The position numbers and the translations under genes are program-made. The notes under the pieces are model-generated. The model was not told the DNA's origin. It searched no databases and saw only the letters and a program-made list of their open reading frames with translations. From contig OW818676.1 in assembly GCA_942493235.1 (NCBI GenBank), forward strand, positions 930,001 to 994,000: a DNA stretch of 64,000 nt, in the 5' to 3' direction. The stretch's first letter is position 1, and each line of letters begins with the position of its first letter. This stretch comes from ENR-C587 sp942493235 (GTDB lineage Bacteria; Bacteroidota; Ignavibacteria; Kapaibacteriales; UBA2268). Positions 1 through 9,527 of this stretch are shown piece by piece.

Positions 1-138
1 TAAGAACTAAAACACAAATCGTTACAAAAATGACAGAAACAAAAAAAAATATGCTGAAATTTCAATAAGTTTTAGTAAATTAGCTATTTAGAATATAACA
101 AATTCAGTATTTTTATAAATTAATTATCGGAGAGGTCA

Positions 139-2202
139 ATGGCTGAACAAAAACCATTCGTACCATTTGTACCTGCCGAATCGAATATGGCAGAATTTAC
201 AGTCCGTTCGCTTATTATCGGATTAGTTCTTGCAGTGGTATTGGGTGCAGCTAACGCATATCTGGGTTTAAAAGCCGGTATGACTATCGCCGCTACATAT
301 CCTGCTGCCGTAATCGGCATGGCAATATTAAAAGTTATGAAAGGCTCCATTTTAGAAGAAAATATGGCACGTACCGTAGGTTCTATCGGCGAATCAGTAG
401 CCGCAGGAGCAATTTTCACTATACCGGCTTTTTTCATTGCCGGTATTTGGAATCCGTTTTTAACCACAGGTAATTATATTACCGCTTCCTTAATTTTGAT
501 TTTTGGTGGTATTCTGGGTATTATGTTCGTTGCATTGCTCCGTAGAGTAATGGTCGAAGATGCCGACTTACCATATCCGGAATCAGTAGCCGCTTCAGAA
601 ATTCACAAGACAGGTCGCAATAGCGGTGGCGGCGGTTCAAAATTCTTATTCGGTGCTATGGCAATGGGAGCTATTATTAAAGCATTAGGTGCTTTTAAAG
701 TATTCCCTGAAGTAGTTGAAAAATTCATTTTCTTTGCTAAACAAACAATAACAGGAACTAAATTTGTCGGTCAGGGTGGCGTTTTGCTTAGCTCTCCGGG
801 CATTAGTCCTGCTTACATGGGTGTTGGCTATATAATTGGTCCAAGGCTTGCTGCATTAAACTTCAGCGGTGGTATGATTGCTTGGGGATTATTAACTCCG
901 ATTATTTTATACTTTATTGCTCCTTATTTAGATTTTGGTGCAATCACTGCTTCTATTATGAAAGAAAATGCAACACTAACTCAAGATCAGGCATATTCAA
1001 AAGCATGGGTTGATACAGCTTTCCAAGTGTGGAAATATATTGTTCGCCCGATAGCTATCGGCGGCATGTTAGTTGGTGCAAGCTTTACTCTATACAAAAT
1101 GCGTAAAAGTCTATTTACTGGTATTGCACGTTCGGTAAATGACGTTAAAAAAGCGGCAAAAGGCGAATCAGTTACTACTGCTCGTACAGATAAAGATTTA
1201 AGTTTCTATACTGTAATTGGCGGTATAATTGTAGTTGCTATTGCTACATTCTGTATTACTTATTTTATTTTCCAAGCGGCATTTATTGTTTCTTTAGTTG
1301 CTGCAACTGTACTTATTGTATTAGCATTTTTCTTTGCTGCCGTATCAGGCTATTTAGTTGGAATAATGGGTTCAAGTAATAACCCTATCAGCGGACTTAC
1401 CCTGACAGCACTTGTAGTAACTGCATTAATAATGGTTATTATGGGTGTATCCGGTCAAGAAGGCGTTGCAACAGTACTTGGAGTAGCTGCAATTGTTTGC
1501 GTAGCAGCGGCAGTTGCCGGCGAAATGCTTCAAGATTTAAAGGTAGGGCACATATTAGGCGGTACCCCTTGGAAAATGCAGTTCGGCGATATACTTGGCG
1601 TAATATTAGCCGGTTCTGTTATGTTTTTAGTATTATCATTTTTAAATGACGGCGATATAGCAATGGGTGTAAGAGAAGGCTATAACGGCGGTTTTGGTAG
1701 TCCGAAATTATCAGCTCCTCAAGCCAGCTTAATGGCGATTTTATCCCAAGGTATAGTTGGTGGTCAGATGGCTTGGCCCCTAATTATCGTTGGTATGTTA
1801 ATGGGAGTTGGTCTTATCCTAATGCAAGTAACCAGCCCTATGCTTGTTTCAGTAGGTATGTATTTACCATTAGAAACTACATTTGCCATATTCTTAGGTG
1901 GTGTAGTAAAAGGTATAGTTGAGATGTTTAATAAACGCCGAAGCCATAACGATAATCAAAAAGCAAGAATCGAAAATACAGGTGTCCTATTAGCTTCGGG
2001 CTTAATCGCCGGTGAAGCTTTAATGGGATTAGTATTTGCGGGATTTGCGGTATTTGACATATTCCCACCTGCATTGATTCCGAACTCACCGTTTATCATA
2101 AGCTGTGTAGTTCTCTGTATCATTGCTTGGGTATTGGTTCAAATTCCTCTTAAAAAAGCAGGCGACCCAAATGAAGCTGCCGGTCCATCAATGAACGGTT
2201 AG
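139..2202 (+). CDS. OPT-family oligopeptide (or metal-chelate) transporter
   Basis: A 687-residue integral membrane protein. Almost the whole length is hydrophobic helices rich in Gly, Ala, Ile and Val, with about 14-16 likely membrane spans. The N-terminal stretch (residues about 15-60, with LGAANAYLGLKAGMTIAATYPAA) and the GISPAYMGVGYIIGPRLA segment (about 225-245) are typical of the OPT superfamily, as is the length. OPT proteins import small peptides or metal-chelating compounds across the inner membrane, coupled to protons. The substrate cannot be told from sequence. The ATG follows a purine-rich GGAGAGG site 4 nt upstream, which fixes the start. The gene stands alone and is followed by a clear hairpin terminator. 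Family assignment is confident; substrate is not. Confidence 0.9.
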   Translation: MAEQKPFVPFVPAESNMAEFTVRSLIIGLVLAVVLGAANAYLGLKAGMTIAATYPAAVIGMAILKVMKGSILEENMARTVGSIGESVAAGAIFTIPAFFIAGIWNPFLTTGNYITASLILIFGGILGIMFVALLRRVMVEDADLPYPESVAASEIHKTGRNSGGGGSKFLFGAMAMGAIIKALGAFKVFPEVVEKFIFFAKQTITGTKFVGQGGVLLSSPGISPAYMGVGYIIGPRLAALNFSGGMIAWGLLTPIILYFIAPYLDFGAITASIMKENATLTQDQAYSKAWVDTAFQVWKYIVRPIAIGGMLVGASFTLYKMRKSLFTGIARSVNDVKKAAKGESVTTARTDKDLSFYTVIGGIIVVAIATFCITYFIFQAAFIVSLVAATVLIVLAFFFAAVSGYLVGIMGSSNNPISGLTLTALVVTALIMVIMGVSGQEGVATVLGVAAIVCVAAAVAGEMLQDLKVGHILGGTPWKMQFGDILGVILAGSVMFLVLSFLNDGDIAMGVREGYNGGFGSPKLSAPQASLMAILSQGIVGGQMAWPLIIVGMLMGVGLILMQVTSPMLVSVGMYLPLETTFAIFLGGVVKGIVEMFNKRRSHNDNQKARIENTGVLLASGLIAGEALMGLVFAGFAVFDIFPPALIPNSPFIISCVVLCIIAWVLVQIPLKKAGDPNEAAGPSMNG

Positions 2203-2230
2203 TTTTCATTATCTTTTATGATTTTATATC

Positions 2231-2262
2231 AAAAGCCCTGCTCGTCTGAGTGGGGCTTTTTA
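2231..2262 (+). terminator. Rho-independent terminator after the OPT transporter
   Basis: AAAAGCCC and GGGGCTTTT arms flank a 13-nt loop and run into T residues, starting about 30 bp after the transporter stop codon. Confidence 0.8.
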
Positions 2263-2295
2263 GTTACTGATTGGTAGCCGGAAAACTAATATTTA

Positions 2296-2385
2296 CAACC
2301 GATGTTCAACACCAAACGGAGTTGATAGGAAATAATATAATCAAAAAACAGCGTCAACTGTTGAACATCGGTAATAAGATATTTT
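2296..2385. repeat. Inverted pair of intergenic hairpin-repeat units
   Basis: Two copies of the ...TTGAACATCGGTAATA motif face each other, one reversed at about 2297-2325 (reading ACCGATGTTCAAC) and one forward at about 2353-2376. Both belong to the small hairpin family seen at 6.6, 6.8, 9.6, 9.8, 25.0, 32.6, 35.5, 48.2 and 57.1 kb. An 81-residue open frame crosses this region, but it is made of repeat sequence and is not called as a gene. Confidence 0.6.
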
Positions 2386-2455
2386 ACTCCACTCTCATTT
2401 TCAGCTATATATATACTCATCACAAAGAAATATATTTTCTATTCGCCCATTTGTT

Positions 2456-3388
2456 TTATTTGTCAGGTGCGAGCTCTTTGATAGCATGCTTAACGGTTAA
2501 TTCAAGACCGGTCTGAAAGTCGAATTTTGGTAACCAACCGTGCATAGATTGAATCTTGTTATAGGAGCAAACAGATCTGCGTTGTTCTCCTGCTTTAGCG
2601 GGACCATGGAATTGCTGAGCATTAGAATCGGTTAATAATTTCAAATTATTAAATATAGTATTCACATCATTTTCGACTCCAGTAGTAATATTATAAATAC
2701 CGCTAAAATTATTATTAAGGGCAAGTACATTTGCACGTACTACATCATCAATATAAATATAATCGCGGGTAATTAATCCGTCTCCATTTATTACAGGCTG
2801 TTCGCCGGCAAGCATTTTCCCAAGGAAAATAGCTACTACTCCGGCTTCGCCATGTGGATTCTGACGGGCACCATAGACGTTGCCATAGCGGAATGCTACG
2901 TAATCAAGACCATAGACTTCCTTATAATAAAATAAATATTTTTCAACTGATAATTTTGCTATTCCATAAGGAGAGCATGGTCGGGTAGGGTGCTCTTCAT
3001 CAGCAGGGAAATAATCCTGCTCACCGTAAATAGTGCCACCGGAAGAAGCAAAAATAACCTTTTTAACGCCTGTGTTTTTACAGGCTTCAAATATATTCAA
3101 GCTGCCGAGTATATTATTAGTAGCATCAAAGCGGGGGTCGCTTACACTTACTCTAACATTCATCTGTGCGGCATGATGGCAGACAATATCAAATTTATGT
3201 TTTTCAAAAATATTGATAATATTATCAGAATTAATATCTTCTAAAATAAATTCTGCTTTTGGATTAATATTCTTTTTTAAGCCTGTTGATAGATTATCTA
3301 AAATGACAACTTCATGATCTAACACAACGTATTCATCAACAATATTGGAGCCAATAAATCCGGCTCCGCCACTAACTAATATTTTCAT
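2456..3388 (-). CDS. NAD-dependent epimerase/dehydratase, UDP-glucose 4-epimerase-like
   Basis: A 310-residue extended short-chain dehydrogenase. It has the Rossmann dinucleotide motif GGAGFIGSN at residues 7-15 and the catalytic YGIAK (Tyr141, Lys145), preceded by the Ser-rich ASSGGTIYG segment. This fits UDP-hexose 4-epimerases (GalE type), which interconvert UDP-glucose and UDP-galactose (or the N-acetyl forms) for surface polysaccharide. Related GDP-sugar dehydratases and epimerases cannot be excluded. An in-frame ATG lies 27 bp further upstream, but the family normally begins at the MKILVSGGAGFIG methionine, so that start is chosen. It converges with the upstream transporter and stands alone. 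Confidence 0.85.
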   Translation of the reverse strand: MKILVSGGAGFIGSNIVDEYVVLDHEVVILDNLSTGLKKNINPKAEFILEDINSDNIINIFEKHKFDIVCHHAAQMNVRVSVSDPRFDATNNILGSLNIFEACKNTGVKKVIFASSGGTIYGEQDYFPADEEHPTRPCSPYGIAKLSVEKYLFYYKEVYGLDYVAFRYGNVYGARQNPHGEAGVVAIFLGKMLAGEQPVINGDGLITRDYIYIDDVVRANVLALNNNFSGIYNITTGVENDVNTIFNNLKLLTDSNAQQFHGPAKAGEQRRSVCSYNKIQSMHGWLPKFDFQTGLELTVKHAIKELAPDK

Positions 3389-3441
3389 AATTATTACCGA
3401 TATATATTTATACAAGAATTCAAATATAAGAAATTTCTTAA

Positions 3442-3469
3442 TTTGATAGAATAATTTTATTTAATTTTG
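3442..3469 (+). promoter_or_regulatory. Candidate Bacteroidota-type promoter for the first chemoreceptor
   Basis: TAATTTTG at 3462-3469 matches the TAnnTTTG -7 box of the Bacteroidota housekeeping sigma factor. A TTTG at 3442-3445 could be the -33 element, although the 16-bp spacing is slightly short. It lies about 60 bp before the start codon. Confidence 0.35.
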
Positions 3470-3531
3470 TTTTATGAGATAATATTGCTAAATTTAAAAA
3501 TATAGGATTAACTTCACAAAAGGGGATTTTT

Positions 3532-6165
3532 ATGGCATTTACTAAAAATTTAAAAATTGGAACTAAAATTATAGCAGCAACTATTTCATTAACTGCGATT
3601 TTAGTAATTATTATTACAGTATTTTCTAATTTTGAGATAACAAGATTTATAGCTGATGAAAACACATCTAAAGCTAAAAATGCTGTTGCTACATTACATC
3701 ATATTCTAAATAATTATAAGGAAAACTCCAGATTAGTTACAGTTACATTGTCTAAAAATATTGAGTTAGCTAATGCGGTTAAAACTCAAAATAAAGACTT
3801 GATAATCAGTACTGTTAAAAAAATCTCGGGAGAGAATTTAATTGACTTTATAACGATTTTAGATGGCGGAGGAAAAGTACTTGCCAGAGTTCATGAGCCA
3901 CAAAAAGCTGGTGATTACTTAAAGAATCAATATAACATAAGCGAAGCTATGAAAGGTAAAGTAGCGGTTGCTATTGAGCCGGGTACAGCAGTTAAATTGT
4001 CAGCAAGATGCGGAGCTCCGATTTTTGACGAAAACAAAAAAATAATAGGAGTAGTTTCTACAGGATTTAAATTAGACCATTTTGAAATATTAGATGATAT
4101 AAAAAAGGTTACCGGTACAGAATTGACTATATTTAAAGATGATGAAAGAGTAAATACTACTATTATTAAAGATGACGGTAAAAGAGCTGTCGGCACCAAG
4201 CTAAAAGCGGATATTGCAGAAGTAGTGTTAAAAGCAGGCAAAACTTTTGCCGGTGAAGCCGAAATACTAAATAAGCCGCATATTACTTACTACGAGCCTC
4301 TAAAAGGTCCTAATGATAAAATTATAGGCTTGCTATTTGCCGGAATTTCGATGGAGTCTGCAAACGAGCAAAGTAGTAGTTTAATATATATTTCTACATT
4401 AATTTCTTTGATCATGTTAGTGATTTTTACAATAGTTCAATATATTATAATTAAACGAATGATAGTAATACCAATTAAAATTAACGTAGAAACCGCCAAT
4501 TCAATCGCTCTTGGTAACTTGAATGTAAAATATGATAAAGACAGAAGTGATGAATTTGGAGACTTGAACAATTCTATGAAAACTATGCATGCTGCAATTA
4601 AATCTATGGTTGAAGATGTGGAAAATATAGCCAGCAATGCCGTAGTTGGTAATATCAAAGTTCGTGCAGATGCTTCGAAGCACAATGGTGAATATGCCAA
4701 AATTATTAAAGAGCTTAATAATACACTCGATGCAATAGACGAGCCATTTAATATGGCAGTAGAGAATATTGAGAAAATTTCAATCGGGCAGATTCCACAC
4801 CAAATAAATGCTGAATTAAAAGGCGACTATAATAATATCAAAATCAGCTTGAATAAGTGCATAGTATCAATTAATAATCTTATTAAAGATACCCAAATGC
4901 TAACTCAAGCGGCAATAGACGGACAAGTTGACACAAGGGCAAAAGCTGAAAATCATGAAGGCGATTACCGTAGAATAATCGAAGGAATTAATGAGACATT
5001 AGATTTAATGCTTCATCCTGTTGCAGAGACTGCTAAAGTATTATCAGCTATGAGCGAAGGTAATCTATCCGAACGAGTTAAGGGCGACTATAAAGGCGAC
5101 CATGCAGTATTAAAGAATGTACTTAACCAAACACTTGATATGTTACCATTGAATGAGACTATGCAAGTAATGGATAAAATGTCTGAAGGCGATTTAACTT
5201 TGACAATGACCGGTAACTACAAAGGGGACAGCTTAAAATTAAGTAATTCAATTAATTCAACTTTGAGCTCGCTAAACGATATACTTCATCAAGTAACAAA
5301 TACTGTCGATGAAGTTACTCGTGGCGCTTTGCAAGTATCAGATGCCAGTACGGCATTATCTCAAGGGGCTACCGAGCAAGCGGCATCGCTAGAAGAAATC
5401 ACCTCGTCTATGTCTCAAATCGGTTCTCAAACACGACTTAATGCTGAAAACGCATCGATTGCAAATTCAATTTCACATCAAGCAAGAGATGCTGCTGAAA
5501 AAGGTAACTCTGAAATGGGTGCTCTCAATAATGCAATGAATGAAATCAATGAATCTAGCAAAAACATTTCTAAGATTATAAAAGTAATTGATGAAATCGC
5601 ATTCCAAACAAATCTATTAGCATTAAACGCAGCAGTAGAAGCCGCCAGAGCCGGTCGCCATGGTAAAGGTTTTGCCGTAGTAGCCGAAGAAGTTCGTAAT
5701 CTGGCAGCACGTAGTGCCACTGCCGCTAAAGAAACTGCTGAATTAATCGAAAACAGTATTAAAACCGTAGGTAAAGGTGCTGAAATTGCTATCAAAACAG
5801 CAGAATCACTTGAAGAAATAAAAACAAATTCAATAAAAGTAGCAGATATAATTGCAGAAATCAACACTTCTTCTAATGAGCAAGCACAAGGGATTTCTCA
5901 AATTAATGAAGGATTAAGCCAGATAGATAAAGTAACTCAGACCAATACTGCCAGTGCCGAGGAGTCAGCTTCTGCTTCCGAAGAATTGTCCGGTCAGGCA
6001 AACATGCTTCGTGAATTAGTCGGCAGATTCAAATTAACCGGTCAGAATGGCTCGCATAACCAAATGAAAAGCTTAAAATCGGGCTCACAAAAAAGAAGTT
6101 TACCGGCTCATAATGTGAAAAATCATAATTATACCGAAGATGACTTTATTGACTTAGATTTTTAA
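3532..6165 (+). CDS. Methyl-accepting chemotaxis protein with periplasmic Cache sensor
   Basis: An 877-residue chemoreceptor. A transmembrane helix (about 11-33) precedes a periplasmic Cache domain (about 35-280, resembling the Cache_3-Cache_2 fusion, with PIFDENKKIIGVVSTGF and the later YYEPLKG...IIGLLFAGIS). A second membrane helix follows (about 282-306), then a canonical HAMP and further HAMP-like units, each with the K-GDY/D-F/N-I signature. The signalling hairpin DEIAFQTNLLALNAAVEAA...HGKGFAVVAEEVRNLAARS lies at about 686-730. The last eight residues are DDFIDLDF after a flexible, basic linker, a tail also present on the receptor at 7137-9527. It senses a periplasmic small molecule and controls CheA through CheW. 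Its 3' half is nearly identical in DNA to the next receptor. Confidence 0.93.
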   Translation: MAFTKNLKIGTKIIAATISLTAILVIIITVFSNFEITRFIADENTSKAKNAVATLHHILNNYKENSRLVTVTLSKNIELANAVKTQNKDLIISTVKKISGENLIDFITILDGGGKVLARVHEPQKAGDYLKNQYNISEAMKGKVAVAIEPGTAVKLSARCGAPIFDENKKIIGVVSTGFKLDHFEILDDIKKVTGTELTIFKDDERVNTTIIKDDGKRAVGTKLKADIAEVVLKAGKTFAGEAEILNKPHITYYEPLKGPNDKIIGLLFAGISMESANEQSSSLIYISTLISLIMLVIFTIVQYIIIKRMIVIPIKINVETANSIALGNLNVKYDKDRSDEFGDLNNSMKTMHAAIKSMVEDVENIASNAVVGNIKVRADASKHNGEYAKIIKELNNTLDAIDEPFNMAVENIEKISIGQIPHQINAELKGDYNNIKISLNKCIVSINNLIKDTQMLTQAAIDGQVDTRAKAENHEGDYRRIIEGINETLDLMLHPVAETAKVLSAMSEGNLSERVKGDYKGDHAVLKNVLNQTLDMLPLNETMQVMDKMSEGDLTLTMTGNYKGDSLKLSNSINSTLSSLNDILHQVTNTVDEVTRGALQVSDASTALSQGATEQAASLEEITSSMSQIGSQTRLNAENASIANSISHQARDAAEKGNSEMGALNNAMNEINESSKNISKIIKVIDEIAFQTNLLALNAAVEAARAGRHGKGFAVVAEEVRNLAARSATAAKETAELIENSIKTVGKGAEIAIKTAESLEEIKTNSIKVADIIAEINTSSNEQAQGISQINEGLSQIDKVTQTNTASAEESASASEELSGQANMLRELVGRFKLTGQNGSHNQMKSLKSGSQKRSLPAHNVKNHNYTEDDFIDLDF

Positions 6166-6171
6166 TCAATA

Positions 6172-6206
6172 AGATTCCTTCCTACGCCTTGCGTAGGAAG
6201 GAATCT
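6172..6206 (+). terminator. Perfect 16-bp hairpin after the first chemoreceptor
   Basis: AGATTCCTTCCTACGC and its exact complement are separated by only CTT, beginning 6 bp after the stop codon. The position suits a terminator or mRNA 3' stabiliser. The following sequence is ATATTTCTATT rather than a clean T-run, so termination efficiency is uncertain. Confidence 0.6.
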
Positions 6207-7136
6207 ATATTTCTATTCCAAGTAATTAATTTAATAGATTCTTTAATTTTTTCCGATATCGACTCAATGCTTTAGCATTAGTAATAGACATATCTACGCT
6301 TGTAACGGTTCAAATATCAAAATATACAATTATTTCAAATTTGTTTTCATTTCAAATCAAACTGGTTTTCATCAAAATACCGATATATATTAATATATTT
6401 ATAACTAATTAAATAATAAAAAATAATCGATAAAATAAATCAATAATTGATACGCTATCTCAATTAACGGAGAAAATAAGTCCGTTCAATACTCCAAACA
6501 ATTGAAATATTTTGTAGATAATAGGAAGTTATAAAGTTATAAAGTTGAAAGTTGAAAGTTGAAAGTGGGAAATAGGAATTAGGAATTGGGAAGTAGAAAT
6601 TAGAAAGCTTTGGATAAAATAAGTTCTTTTCTTCCAACATCGTTAGATGTTGAATATTGGTAGAAAAGCTATGTAGCAACTATTCATTAAATTCCCCTCC
6701 AAAAGGAGGGGTGTCATCGCGAAGCGATGACGGGGTGGGTTCTTTCTTCGGAATTGGGAAATGGGAATTAGGAAGTATAATGTGAAAAAGTTCTTTTCTT
6801 CCAACATCGTTAGATGTTGCATATTGGTAGAGAAGCTATTTAGTGGCTATTCTAAAAATTACCCTCATTGAGGGCTGGCAGTGCAAATTGATGTCGGGGA
6901 GGTTCTTGATTCTTTAGACTTCTATCATGGTAGATTATTGAAAAGTATAAAATCTTTTAAGCAAAGATAAACATAGTGTATTAGCACTTTAGCGTTAGTT
7001 TGAAATTAATGTAGATAATGGGCAATAGTAAATAAACAGAAATCGTAGAGTTATCCAATGCTCATATTAAAAAGCTCGTTGTAGTGAAAAAAATAAATAA
7101 ACAACAAATATTATAAACAAAATCTTAAGAGTTTTT
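6207..7136. repeat. 930-bp gene-free stretch built of several short repeat families
   Basis: No gene is credible here. It contains an AATGCTTTAGCATT hairpin (about 6266-6279, also near 38.24 and 63.6 kb) and an AAGTTATAAAGTTGAAAGTT-type simple repeat (about 6526-6600). Two direct copies of a roughly 65-bp block carry the CAACATCGTTAGATGTTG hairpin (6635-6652 and 6802-6819). A double hairpin at about 6688-6745 comprises CCCCTCC/GGAGGGG followed by GTCATCGC/GCGATGAC, and a decayed relative lies at about 6860-6910. The last 150 bp should hold the promoter of the following receptor, but no box is convincing. Confidence 0.75.
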
Positions 7137-9527
7137 ATGAAAAAAATAATGTACAAAATTGTTCTGATTGCCGCAGGTGCAACTCTTGTTACAGGTGTTT
7201 TGGTGGGTATATCATTGATTTATATTATCAATGGAATCTTTGAGAGTAATATACAATCCTCATCAAAGATATTAAACGACAATTTTGACAGAATTGCTCG
7301 TTTAGAGGTAGAGACAGCGTTGAGTGCAATTAAAAAAGTATATGATATGGGAAAAACCGGCGATTTATCTGCTGAAGCCGCGAAAGCATTAGCTATAAAA
7401 ATTGCAAGAGAACTTAAATACGATGTAGAAGGGTATTTTTGGATTGATACTTATGACGGGACTAATGTAGTTTATTTAGGTAAAGATGCGGAAGGGAAGA
7501 ATCGTATAAATTCCGTAGATAAAAAAGGCAATTATTTTATTAAAAATATTATTGATAATGGAAGAAAAGGCGGAGGATATACCAATTATTGGTTTCCAAA
7601 ACCGGGAAGCGATATTGCTATGCCTAAAAGAGCTTTCAGCAAAGCTTTTGAACCGTATCAGTGGGTAATCGGTACAGGTAACTATGTTGACGATATTGAC
7701 AATTTAATTACTAAGCAAAAGCAACAGTTTTCTCAAGAGCAATCTTCAATTACTTTTAACGTATTAATTATTATGTTGATTGTTATAGTAATAGTAGTTA
7801 TATGTTCAATTTGGTTTGGGAAAAAGATTGCCCACCCAATTACAATAATAACTAATGCATCAAAAGAATTATCAAAAGGTAATTTAATTGACAATATTGT
7901 AATAAATACAAAAGACGAAACACTACATTTAGCTGAAGCATTTAATCTAATGAAAACAAAGATTTCAGATGTGATTAGCGAAACTAATAAATTGTCTCAA
8001 TCGGCAAAAGAAGGAAATTTAGACTATAGAGCCAATCCTGACGAATTCGAGGGTAGCTACAGAAATATTATTATCGGTATTAATGAGTCTATGGATAATC
8101 TAATTCAGCCACTTAAAATGTCTTCAGATTTTATGGATAGATTAAGCAAAGGCGACATACCGGAGCAAATCACAGAAAATTACAAAGGTGATTTCAATCT
8201 TATAAAAATTAGTTTGAATAAGTGCATTTCCGCAATTAATAATTTAGTTAAAGATACTAAATTGTTAACTCAATCCGCTCTTGATGGACAGGTCAAGACC
8301 AGAGCCAATTCCGAGCTTCATGATGGTGATTATCGATTAATTATCCAAGGAATTAATGAGACTTTAGATTTAATGCTTAATCCGATTAATGAAGCCGTTG
8401 AGGTATTGACCGGTATGAGCCAAGGCGACTTGTCTCAGAGAGTAAAAGGTGACTATAAAGGCGATCATGCAGTATTAAAGAATATACTTAACCAAACACT
8501 TGATATGTTACCATTAAATGAAACAATGCAAGTAATGGATAAAATGGCAGTGGGTGATTTGACAGTGAAAATGGCTGGAGACTACAAAGGCGACAGCCTA
8601 AAATTGAAAGAATCAATTAATACTACATTAGATGCACTCAACGATATACTTCATCAGGTAGCTAATACCGTTGACGAAGTAACTCGCGGGGCATTACAAG
8701 TAGCAGATGCCAGCACAGCCCTGTCGCAAGGTGCTACAGAGCAAGCGGCTTCGCTTGAGGAGATTACATCGTCTATGTCGGAAATCGGCTCTCAGACACG
8801 CCATAATGCTGAAAATGCTTCAATGGCAAATTCAATATCAAGGCAGGCAAAAGATTCTGCCGATAAAGGCAATTCAGAAATGGGAATTCTTAATAATTCA
8901 ATGAATGAAATCAATGAATCTAGCAAAAACATTTCTAAGATTATTAAAGTAATTGATGAAATCGCATTCCAAACTAATCTATTAGCATTAAACGCAGCAG
9001 TAGAAGCCGCCAGAGCAGGTCGCCATGGTAAAGGTTTTGCCGTAGTAGCTGAAGAAGTTCGTAATCTGGCAGCACGCAGTGCCACAGCCGCTAAAGAAAC
9101 TGCTGAACTAATTGAAAACAGTATTAAAACCGTAGGTAAAGGTGCTGAAATTGCTATCAAAACCGCAGAATCACTTGAAGAAATAAAAACATCATCAATT
9201 AAAGTGGCAGACATAATTGCAGAAATTAACACTTCTTCTAATGAGCAGGCACAGGGTATTTCTCAAATTAATGAAGGACTAAGCCAGATAGATAAAGTAA
9301 CTCAAACCAATACTGCCAGTGCCGAGGAGTCGGCTTCTGCTTCCGAAGAATTGTCCGGTCAAGCCAACATGCTTCGTGAATTAGTCGGCAGATTCAGATT
9401 AGTAGAAAGTTATAAAGTCGAAAGTTATAAAGCTAAAAGTATAAAGGGTGATAAGAGGAATTCAAGAAGTTTGCCGGCAAAGAATCATAATTTTAACGAA
9501 AATGATTTTATTGATTTGGATTTTTAA
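7137..9527 (+). CDS. Methyl-accepting chemotaxis protein with single-Cache (sCache_2-like) sensor
   Basis: A 796-residue chemoreceptor. Membrane helix 1 is at about 7-32. The periplasmic domain (about 35-200) has the features of single Cache_2 domains: a long helix, DVEGYFWIDTYDGTNVVY, and FEPYQWVIGTGNYVDDID near its end. Membrane helix 2 is at about 205-228, followed by HAMP and HAMP-like repeats. The signalling hairpin lies at about 604-650, with the same residues as in the receptor at 3532-6165. Such domains usually bind small organic acids. The extreme C-terminus is NDFIDLDF. The linker just before it, VESYKVESYKAKSIK, is encoded by the AAGTTATAAAGT simple repeat that also fills the DNA downstream, so the repeat has been absorbed into the coding sequence without breaking the frame. 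Confidence 0.93.
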   Translation: MKKIMYKIVLIAAGATLVTGVLVGISLIYIINGIFESNIQSSSKILNDNFDRIARLEVETALSAIKKVYDMGKTGDLSAEAAKALAIKIARELKYDVEGYFWIDTYDGTNVVYLGKDAEGKNRINSVDKKGNYFIKNIIDNGRKGGGYTNYWFPKPGSDIAMPKRAFSKAFEPYQWVIGTGNYVDDIDNLITKQKQQFSQEQSSITFNVLIIMLIVIVIVVICSIWFGKKIAHPITIITNASKELSKGNLIDNIVINTKDETLHLAEAFNLMKTKISDVISETNKLSQSAKEGNLDYRANPDEFEGSYRNIIIGINESMDNLIQPLKMSSDFMDRLSKGDIPEQITENYKGDFNLIKISLNKCISAINNLVKDTKLLTQSALDGQVKTRANSELHDGDYRLIIQGINETLDLMLNPINEAVEVLTGMSQGDLSQRVKGDYKGDHAVLKNILNQTLDMLPLNETMQVMDKMAVGDLTVKMAGDYKGDSLKLKESINTTLDALNDILHQVANTVDEVTRGALQVADASTALSQGATEQAASLEEITSSMSEIGSQTRHNAENASMANSISRQAKDSADKGNSEMGILNNSMNEINESSKNISKIIKVIDEIAFQTNLLALNAAVEAARAGRHGKGFAVVAEEVRNLAARSATAAKETAELIENSIKTVGKGAEIAIKTAESLEEIKTSSIKVADIIAEINTSSNEQAQGISQINEGLSQIDKVTQTNTASAEESASASEELSGQANMLRELVGRFRLVESYKVESYKAKSIKGDKRNSRSLPAKNHNFNENDFIDLDF

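Noticed and set aside
2271..2516. 81-codon open frame downstream of the OPT transporter
   Set aside because: It is made largely of an inverted pair of intergenic hairpin repeats and overlaps the 3' end of the epimerase; no protein features.
5478..5867. Long antisense open frames inside chemoreceptor genes (also at 8792-9232 and 58749-59942)
   Set aside because: They mirror the conserved, Ala-rich signalling helices and HAMP repeats on the other strand; their similarity to one another follows from the coding repeats.
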